DNA of 64,000 bases, taken from Toxoplasma gondii ME49 (lineage: Eukaryota; Apicomplexa; Conoidasida; Eucoccidiorida; Sarcocystidae). Where the stretch lies: the NCBI RefSeq assembly GCF_000006565.2, contig NC_031477.1:4615137-4679136 (forward strand), in the 5' to 3' direction. Position 1 is the first letter of the stretch. The number at the start of each line of letters is the position of its first letter. The notes under the pieces are model-generated. The model made no database searches. It worked only from the letters and a program-made list of their open reading frames with translations, and was not told the origin of the DNA. This document shows positions 35,492-43,583 of this stretch, piece after piece. The position numbers were made by a program, and so were the translations under genes.

Positions 35492-37320
35492 TCTTAGTTC
35501 TAACATGTTCTGAGTGCTGAAGTTTCTTACGGGTTTCCTGCAGTAATCGCTTCCAATGTGTGATGTTTGTGTGGAATTCCTGTGAATTCTGTTTGGGAAG
35601 TTGTTGGCAGTCCCCCGCCGATCCAGTATTTGAGCGCGGGTGGAAACTCTTCCTTGGCATTACAACCGAAGACAGGTTTGTCCGTGGAATTGGAAAGACC
35701 ATTGTTTACCTCAAATGGTGCATTTCCTTGCTAGAACAACCACAGTCTGCCAGGGCAGTGTAATTGCATTAGGGGTCGACTAATGGAAGAAGACATTCGG
35801 TCGCAAGGCACTGGAATATCGCCAAACCCAACGATAACACAGCCGGTCACCTGCCAGCTCCCGACAGCGGGCACCAGACAGCGTGTACCTTGTGACTCAG
35901 GCGGTGCAAAAACTAGGCGACCCATAGGTACCAGTGTGCTCCCAGATGGCAGAAAGTCAGCTGGTGCCTGATACAGTTCTACTGCCACGTAGGAGTTGTT
36001 GAGCGCAACTAGCAGTCTTCGCTGCAGATACTGCCAAGCGGCTTAGAGTGAGCACATCGTTCTTCAAAACCAGATATAGGGCAGAACACCATCACTGTGT
36101 CTTTGGATATCAAGGTGTTCGACCTCGAAGAGTCTCGGCTGGGTGCTTTTTTGAGGAGGTAGGTGTGGTACACTCGTCTCCGTGGGCCAGAAGAGGGACA
36201 GGCAAGCCCTTCCTTTCCGAACCCGCAGCAGAGAGAGCTTGTACCAAAAAGGGTTTGCCGCTTTCCCCTTTCTATTACTCCTCCGGAGAGGTGCAGCACA
36301 GTTATTCCGTTCATTTGGATCAGTGTAGCCTTGACCGTGTGTTTACTGTGGAACTCTAACGTAGTCCTGATGAAGATCCTCCCTGATTTGCCGTCTCGTC
36401 GCACCCGGTGCCAATGCTTAATCGTGTCGCGCCGCAAAACGACAGAGTGAACACCGCCCAGGCGTCCCTAGAAGAGTCACCACGAGAAGCTCTCCGTCTC
36501 GTTAAAACAGAAGAAAAACGACGGGTAGAGAACGAAGGAAGGAAGACGACAACGATGGTGAACTTGAGGAAGACATAGCAATACGCGTGAGGAAGCCCTA
36601 CATCTGCTATTGGTAAAAAGAGCCGCACAGCTCAAGCACTAGAGGAAGGAGGCGCGAAGGATACAATGATGAGCGTTTTTCGGGACACAACACGCAACAG
36701 CCAGAGACACCTGAAACAAGTAGCAGTGCGGAGGAAGCCCTTTCTGTCTAGCGGGTAGACACTTGCAGAAACGCGCTGGTGGATATTGTGGACCCGCCAG
36801 CTGAATGGTACTGAACCTACTGCCACGCGGTCGCGGCTCACCCGTCCTTTTTCTGTTCTCAACCACCGAGGGGTTTCAGAAGAGCGAAGGTGCTTTAGAC
36901 TGCGTGAGATATCTCTATCCGTGTGTAAGATTCAACGAGTTGTGGTACTGAGAACACTGGAGAAAGCTGAGGTGGCGACTAGTAGATAGATTAGTCGGTC
37001 TCCAAAGGACGACGCAGCCATAATAAATGCTTCTGTCTCGCGCTTGACCTGCGTGACAACTCACCGCAAGAGATATTGTGTTGCACGCAACGCAAGCACA
37101 CGTGCCAGTTGGGGGCAACGGCTGCGGTACGCGCCCACGGAGGTCCATCGCCGTTCATCCAACTGGGCCTCTCCGAGGCTGGCCCGTGTGCAGCTGTTGT
37201 CTCACAACGGCGGGCTTCACATTGTGTTTCCTTTTGTTGTTTCGCGTTCCTTTTGTGTTTGCCATTGACCCTTAACGGCTGAAGATATTTTCGGTGTGCC
37301 CACTTCCACTGAGGCGTGCG
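35492..37320. other. Spacer between SRS copies 2 and 3
   Basis: About 1.8 kb with no supportable gene. An 87-bp block at 35782-35868 (GTCGCAAGGCACTGGAAT... to ...CTGCCAGCTCCCGACAGC) is matched at 39628-39713 at roughly three quarters identity, showing that 3' flanks were duplicated with the genes. Short open frames here have no family features. Confidence 0.5.
35782..35868 (+). repeat. Duplicated SRS 3'-flank block, copy A
   Basis: Aligns to 39628-39713 with the same order of small blocks (GGAAGA/GGAAGG, ACTGGAATA/AGTGGAATA, AGCCGGT, and the exact string CTGCCAGCTCCCGACAGC allowing one T/C change upstream). It lies about 290 bp after the stop codon in both cases. Confidence 0.7.
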
Positions 37321-38411
37321 ATGATGGAACGTCAGACTTCTTTTATCAAAAGGTCCCTGACGGCAGTCGGGCTGGTGGCCGCTGTTCTTTTCAATGCATG
37401 CCCGAGCGAGGTAACGAATGTTCTGGCGACAGGCCAAAGTATAGTCCTCAGTTGCACTCGAAGTGAGAACTTGACCACATGCGCCTGCAAAGAAGTATCG
37501 GCTGCGAACAGACAAGTGGGCAGTTCTACAGGCACTGCAACGTTGTCCGAGTTGAGCAATGGACTCACTATAGAGTGCCCGAAAACAACTTACGAGTTTG
37601 TGCCTAAGGAGCCGACACATGTGTGCATCGCAAAAGAATCCACTTCAGCGATCCTGCAGGCGTGTAAAGCCACGCCGACGAAAAATCCTATCAAGGATTT
37701 GCTGATCCAAACCACCCAGACCAAAGTCCCTGAATGGACAACCACAAATCCGGGAGGGCACTCCCTTATCCTTCCCCCAGAGACGTTCCCCATCGTCGAC
37801 AAAAGCTTCTTCGCAGGCTGCTTGAAAACGAGTTCACGTCGTCAGAGAAACACCGATGTCGAGTGTTTGGTGAAAGTTGACGTCAAAGCGAGGACCTCTG
37901 CAGTGAGGGACGGCGTCCTCATTTGCGCGTACGGAGACAAAAGCAACACATCTGTTCCTGAAGTGACGCTGAACGCAGAGAACAATTCCCTGACTATCCA
38001 GTGTGGTGAGGAAGGAGAGATGCAGCCCGACCCAAAATCTCTGACAGCTTACCACTGCACGGACACCAACATAGAGAACTGCAAGACCGTCGTGAACCTC
38101 ACTGAGGTCATGCCCAGTTTCGCAAAGAGCTGGTGGACAGAGGATGACAAGAACGGGAAGGCACCTAAACTGGTGATTCCTGAAGGTGGCTTCCCTGCTC
38201 AGGAAGAAACGATCGTGCTGGGTTGCAACGTAAGAAGCAAGGTTCTTCGAAGGGGCAGAAAGAGCAAGCGAACACAACCGCGACGTTGCCAACATGCAGA
38301 GTGAAGGTGACACTCACTGCTCAGCCCGCAGCCTCACACGCCCCGACGCCTTCGTGCCTCGGATTGATTGCGGTGGTTTTCACTCCCTTTGTTTCTTTCG
38401 GTGCATACTGA
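37321..38411 (+). pseudogene. SRS surface antigen, copy 3, single-base frameshift near C terminus
   Basis: The start (MMERQTSF) is followed by a signal-like segment (AVGLVAAVLFNACPSE), domain 1 (SNGLTIECPK, THVCIAK) and domain 2. From about 37802 to the 3' flank the sequence is nearly identical to copies 4 and 5. At 38243-38244 it has TT where those copies have TTT. The frame then runs into a stop at 38304 and the GPI signal is only reached in the shifted frame, ending at 38411. The lesion lies about 200 bp from a 20-N assembly gap, among several other single-base deletions, so it may be a sequence error and the gene may be intact. Domain 1 is distinct from copies 2 and 5. Confidence 0.85.
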
Positions 38412-38448
38412 ACTTTGTCTACGATGGACTACACGCGCATTATGCAGC

Positions 38449-38468
38449 NNNNNNNNNNNNNNNNNNNN
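38449..38468. other. Assembly gap (20 N)
   Basis: Twenty N bases. To the left the sequence is an SRS 3' flank 37 bp past the copy 3 stop codon. To the right it is the middle of another SRS copy. The true sequence between must hold at least a spacer plus the 5' part of copy 4, so the fixed-size gap hides an unknown length, probably 2 kb or more. Confidence 0.97.
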
Positions 38469-39346
38469 GAGTCCATCAATAGTGTCACCATACAATGTCC
38501 CACCACTGTGATTTCAAATTTGTATCCTCGACAGTAACTGATGTGTGCACAGCAGAGGAAACAATCATGACTCTGAAGACGTGTGAAGGGGACACCAATA
38601 ACAAAAAGACATCTCCTATTACAGCTTTTCTGGTCGACGTTGATGGAAGCAACGCACCGGAATGGACTGTCGCAACCCCCGAGTCAAAGACACACTCTCT
38701 GACACTCCCGGCAGAAAACTTCCCTCGCGTAGACAAAAAATTCTTCGCAGGCTGCTTGAAAACGAGTTCAAGTCGTCAGAGAAACGCCGATGTCGAGTGT
38801 TTGGTGAAAGTTGACGTCAAAGCGAGGACCTCTGCAGTGAGGGACGGCGTCCTCATTTGCGCGTACGGAGACAAAAGCAACACATCTGTTCCTGAAGTGA
38901 CGCTGAACGCAGAGAACAATTCCCTGACTATCCAGTGTGGTGAGGAGGGAGAGATGCAGCCCGACCCAAAATCTCTGACAGCTTACCACTGCACGGACAC
39001 CAACATAGAGAACTGCAAGACCGTCGTGAACCTCACTGAGGTCATGCCCAGTTTCGCAAAGAGCTGGTGGACAGAGGATGACAAGAACGGGAAGGCACCT
39101 AAACTGGTGATTCCTGAAGGTGGCTTCCCTGCTCAGGAAGAAACGATCGTGCTGGGTTGCAACGTAAGAAGCAAGGTTTCTTCGAAGGGGCAGAAAGAGC
39201 AAGCGAACACAACCGCGACGTTGCCGACATGCAGAGTGAAGGTGACACTCACTGCTCAGCCCGCAGCCTCACACGCCCCGACGCCTTCGTGCCTCGGATT
39301 GATTGCGGTGGTTTTCACTCCCTTTGTTTCTTTCGGTGCATACTGA
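38469..39346 (+). CDS. SRS surface antigen, copy 4, 5'-truncated by gap
   Basis: Only the part from domain 1 (ESINSVTIQCP) to the stop is present. It matches copy 5 at over 98% by eye. Relative to copy 5 one G is missing at about 38508 (CACTGTGATT versus CACTGGTGATT), breaking the frame 40 bp from the gap. After that, the frame from 38495 is open through domain 2 (VKARTSAVRDGVLICAYG, NNSLTIQCGEEG, LTEVMP, SWWTED, LVIPEGGFP) to a GPI-like tail (LGLIAVVFTPFVSFGAY). The missing base is best read as a low-quality contig end; the gene is probably functional in the organism. The start codon lies inside the gap. Confidence 0.85.
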
Positions 39347-39587
39347 ACTTCGTTCTACGATGGACTAACACGCGCATTATGCAGCACGCAGTTTTCTCCA
39401 GTTTCGCTGTGTGAGTTCTGAGCGTATTTGAGGGGCGGTATTCTAACGTGTAGGCTGTTTGTCTGTTCTGCCTTCGGGCTGTATTGGTCCGTGACGATGT
39501 TGTTCCGCATCAAATCATGCAGAGACAGATGTGAAGTTTCGATCTGGAAAGTTCATTGTTTCTGTCGACAGATGCCTTGTCTCAGTA
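38469..39587 (+). repeat. Segmental duplication, copy A (matches 41228-42346)
   Basis: About 1.1 kb covering most of an SRS gene plus about 240 bp of 3' flank, nearly identical to 41228-42346. Identity stops abruptly after CTTGTCTCAGTA in both copies, marking the 3' duplication or conversion boundary. The 5' boundary is lost in the gap. Confidence 0.9.
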
Positions 39588-41001
39588 TAACACGCTAATC
39601 CTGAGTAAGCGCTTTGGTGTCCTCGTAGTGGAAGGAGATATTCCGACGCAGGGCAGTGGAATACCGCGAAAGCCAAAGAGAACGGAGCCGGTTAACTGCC
39701 AGCTCCCGACAGCCGAATTTAGACATCGTCTATGCGATCACTAAAAAAATAGAACAATGGAACCACTAGGTTCAGCCGTACTTCGTAGTGGCAACATATC
39801 GGCTGATCTTTTCTGCGGGTGCACTGCTGGCTAGCAGTTTTCGAGAACAACTAAGTTTACTCGTAGCTAAGGCTGACTTGTATACCAGATGGATTCAATC
39901 GTTGAACAATTCGTGCTAAAGGGTGGAGCAAACTCCCTCGAAACGTGGATACAGCGGAAGTGAACGTCTCACTTTGCTTGGTGCGTGCTCACCAGACAAC
40001 TTTGAGGTTCTGCAGACCTCCGGAGCATGCAGTGCAGAAGGCATTCGCTCTCGAACCCGGTGAAGAGAGAGGGGGTACGAAATGCTGTTTCCGTTGTTTC
40101 CTTCTTGACGGTGTAATCTGCCTTTCAATAATAGCCCCCAAGTGGCAAGGGGATTCTTCCGCAGGCAACATCGGAGTAGGCTTTGAGTGACCGCCCACCA
40201 GACAGCCAGATAAGGCCCATAATTGCGGAATTTCTATACTCTAAACGGCACAGCCTGAAAAGAACCAAAAACATGAGGAAATGAAACGACGACAGCGGGA
40301 GTCAGCAGAAACAGTACTAAGTGAGCACTCCGTACGCCTCTACACTCGTGGGTCCTTGAGGGCGCTACAGGGAAAACTGCACACGCAATGACGAGACACG
40401 CCGTCAAGGGAACGGGGAGCTTTAGAAAGGATGAAGATGAATAGACATCGGAACCTTACGGAGGATCAAACAGCTGCTCATTTGTTTCCTTCCCGCCAGG
40501 GGACTTGTGATTCAGATTTTTTTAGAACTCCACTTCGCGCGCGTGCAGGCCGCAGCCCCGTCCTTTGTTGACAGGCGTCCCGGACGGCCCGTGAGGCAAT
40601 GATGTCTGCGAAACTGCCATCTCGTTTAGCATAGATAACGAATTCGTGATTTACTTAGAACTGGTGCTATGGGGGAGAGTGGAGGAGTTGGAGAGGTGTT
40701 CGACAGTTGCTCGAGAAATTGTATGGCCAGGAAACTTAGGGCGGTTTTGCGTTTGACTTGTGTGTGTCTTGACGGGTGCCAAGGAATCACGTTCAGCTAC
40801 GAGGCACAGCACAAGGCGGTTCCAACATTGTCCATCGAAGGGAGGTTACCCCCCCCCCGTGTTGCTCCAGCAGTGTATGTCACGACAAATCATGGTAGGG
40901 TATAGTTGCCATTGTCTATCCGTCTTTATTTGCCTGTAATACTGAGTCTTTGTGGTTGACTAGGTTTTCCATCAATCCGTGCCTGCCATCTGGTATCCAA
41001 A
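39347..41001. other. Spacer between SRS copies 4 and 5
   Basis: The first 240 bp repeat the flank of copy 5. The 39628-39713 block matches 35782-35868. A poly-C run lies at about 40850-40857. No supportable gene. The last 60 bp lead to the consensus-like start context CCAAAATGGAG of copy 5. Confidence 0.55.
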
Positions 41002-42105
41002 ATGGAGCGTACGACTGCCATATCAAACAAGTTCCGAGCAGCGGCTGGGCTCCTGGTTGCTGTTCTTTTCATGTCGTCGCCGAGCGGAGTACGGGGACGT
41101 GCAGCAGCAAGAAATAAAATAACACCGAATTGCATGGCAAGCGACAACATTACCGCTTGTGTATGTAAGGAATCAGAAACGGCAAGCCTACGAAAGGACG
41201 GGCAGAGTGACAGCGCAACTCTCTCCGAGTCCATCAATAGTGTCACCATACAATGTCCCACCACTGGTGATTTCAAATTTGTACCCTCGACAGTAACTGA
41301 TGTGTGCACAGCAGAGGAAACAAACATGACTCTGAAGACGTGTGAAGGGGACAACAATAACAAAAAGACATCTCCTATTACAGCTTTTCTGGTCGACGTT
41401 GATGGAAGCAACGCACCGGAATGGACTGTCGCAACCCCCGAGTCAAAGACACACTCTCTGACACTCCCGGCAGAAAACTTCCCTCGCGTAGACAAAAAAT
41501 TCTTCGCAGGCTGCTTGAAAACGAGTTCAAGTCGTCAGAGAAACGCCGATGTCGAGTGTTTGGTGAAAGTTGACGTCAAAGCGAGGACCTCTGCAGTGAG
41601 GGACGGCGTCCTCATTTGCGCGTACGGAGACAAAAGCAACACATCTGTTCCTGAAGTGACGCTGAACGCAGAGAACAATTCCCTGACTATCCAGTGTGGT
41701 GAGGAGGGAGAGATGCAGCCCGACCCAAAATCTCTGACAGCTTACCACTGCACGGACACCAACATAGAGAACTGCAAGACCGTCGTGAACCTCACTGAGG
41801 TCATGCCCAGTTTCGCAAAGAGCTGGTGGACAGAGGATGACAAGAACGGGAAGGCACCTAAACTGGTGATTCCTGAAGGTGGCTTCCCTGCTCAGGAAGA
41901 AACGATCGTGCTGGGTTGCAACGTAAGAAGCAAGGTTTCTTCGAAGGGGCAGAAAGAGCAAGCGAACACAACCGCGACGTTGCCAACATGCAGAGTGAAG
42001 GTGACACTCACTGCTCAGCCCGCAGCCTCACACGCCCCGACGCCTTCGTGCCTCGGATTGATTGCGGTGGTTTTCACTCCCTTTGTTTCTTTCGGTGCAT
42101 ACTGA
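41002..42105 (+). CDS. SRS (SAG1-related) surface antigen, copy 5, intact
   Basis: A 367-residue single-exon SRS protein. The ATG sits in a strong coccidian context (CCAAAATGGAGC). The signal segment is AAAGLLVAVLFMSSPSG. Domain 1 (about 38-165) carries NC, TACVC, IQC, TDVC and KTC cysteines. Domain 2 (about 170-315) starts at FFAGCLK and contains VEC, GVLICAYG, LTIQCGEEG, YHC, ENC, LTEVMP, SWWTED, LVIPEGGFP, VLGC and PTC, 14 cysteines in all before the tail. The C-terminal GPI signal is SCLGLIAVVFTPFVSFGAY. N-glycosylation-type sites occur (NITAC, NNSLT). It is the best reference for judging copies 3 and 4. As a GPI-anchored surface antigen it should act in attachment and as an antibody target; the stage of expression is not evident from sequence. 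Confidence 0.95.
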   Translation: MERTTAISNKFRAAAGLLVAVLFMSSPSGVRGRAAARNKITPNCMASDNITACVCKESETASLRKDGQSDSATLSESINSVTIQCPTTGDFKFVPSTVTDVCTAEETNMTLKTCEGDNNNKKTSPITAFLVDVDGSNAPEWTVATPESKTHSLTLPAENFPRVDKKFFAGCLKTSSSRQRNADVECLVKVDVKARTSAVRDGVLICAYGDKSNTSVPEVTLNAENNSLTIQCGEEGEMQPDPKSLTAYHCTDTNIENCKTVVNLTEVMPSFAKSWWTEDDKNGKAPKLVIPEGGFPAQEETIVLGCNVRSKVSSKGQKEQANTTATLPTCRVKVTLTAQPAASHAPTPSCLGLIAVVFTPFVSFGAY

Positions 42106-42346
42106 ACTTTGTTCTACGATGGACTAACACGCGCATTATGCAGCACGCAGTTTTCTCCAGTTTCGCTGTGTGAGTTCTGAGCGTATTTGAGGGGCGGTAT
42201 TCTAACGTGTAGGCTGTTTGTCTGTTCTGCCTTCGGGCTGTATTGGTCCGTGACGATGTTGTTCCGCATCAAATCATGCAGAGACAGATGTGAAGTTTCG
42301 ATCTGGAAAGTTCATTGTTTCTGTCGACAGATGCCTTGTCTCAGTA
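41228..42346 (+). repeat. Segmental duplication, copy B
   Basis: Partner of 38469-39587. Visible differences are a handful of substitutions (for example ATC/AAC at the codon after GAAACA, and CTT/CTTC around the stop) plus the single-base gap at 38508. Confidence 0.9.
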
Positions 42347-43583
42347 CGTGTGGCAGCGCCTGTTATGGATCGCTTTGTGCACGGAATTCAAGTTTGGAAG
42401 ATGCCAGTTTGTTTTCCGCTGAATTCGTGTTTGCTTTTGATGGAAACTGCTCTGAGCAACTACTCAGGAGAACTAGTATATCTGATCAATTTGAAAATGT
42501 CGCTGTTTCCTTCAAACAATGCCTTGTGGTGGGGAATACCCACTCTTCTGCGGCCGTACCACTGCACTGGGGAGTTGCATGGTATGGGAGAGACTCTGGA
42601 GGTAGGAAGTTGCTAGAATCACCATGAATCACACCTTGAAAGGGTCAGTTTCCAGAGGGAGCTGTTTTAGTAATATATGCATATATATATATATATATAT
42701 ATATAAATATTGATAGGTAGTAACGTTTCTAATATATATCTCCTCACACAAAGAGCTGCAGTATGATGATCTTCTGCCGCCATGCAGGAGTCGTACCCCA
42801 GTAGTGCTCGTCGCCAAAGTTATTCTAGAGAATGAAAGGGATCTATTTGTTCATTCGTGTACAGTCTAATTTGAGTGCGAGAGCGGGGGAAATTGCATCC
42901 CGCGGTAGTTGATTTTTCATCGTCTTGGTGAGTGCTACCTGAAGGACGTCCAGCGTGTATGCATCTTTGTCTGATCCAGAACACGGCGGAACTCACGCAT
43001 TCTTTCTAATCCATGAGGTACATAGAAAGAGTGTGCAAGCAACTGACTGAGACCCCCTGCCCTTCCTGACGCTTCTGTAGAAAGGAGTAGGACTTTTTCT
43101 TCCTCACGAATGCAAACTCCCTCTCATTCGTTTCTCGAAAGACTCGGCTGATAACAGACATTCGTTTTGGATCCTTCACTTTTATGTCCTCGTAGATGCC
43201 GTGAAATACTTGCAAGTAACAACTTCAAACATGCCCTCTCTTCTCTCTTTCCGTTCATGCTCTCAACCACGCCCCTCGTTTCTATCCTATGTCACCGCCC
43301 CTTCTGCCGTTCTTCTTGCGGCTCTGCGTTTCTCTTTGCCCTGGCTTCCCAGCCTTGCTGTTACCTCTGAGTGCTTCTGTCTCTCTCTTCCCGTTCCTCT
43401 CTTGCACCTCCACGACTTATTTTTCCACCGGAGATCTCGACTTTTTGAATCCTGCCCGAAGAATGTCAACGAAAGGGCGTCTCCACATGACAACCTCGTT
43501 CGAAACATCGTCTTTTTGGGAGCCTCGTTTTCACTCACGCCTCCGTTCCTTCCCGTGTGTCTGCTCGTTTCCCTTGTGTCTTT
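42106..43583. other. Spacer after the SRS array
   Basis: The first 240 bp duplicate the copy 4 flank. A TA microsatellite lies at about 42674-42716 and CT-rich sequence from 43230. No supportable gene. This stretch ends where the minus-strand 941-codon gene terminates, so it contains two converging 3' ends. Confidence 0.5.
42674..42716. repeat. TA microsatellite
   Basis: Pure TA tract with flanking TGCATATAT and TAAATATTG. Confidence 0.9.

Noticed and set aside
37321..42105. CRISPR-like or satellite interpretation of the repeated SRS segments
   Set aside because: The repeats are gene-sized, coding and spaced kilobases apart; they are tandem gene duplicates in a eukaryote.
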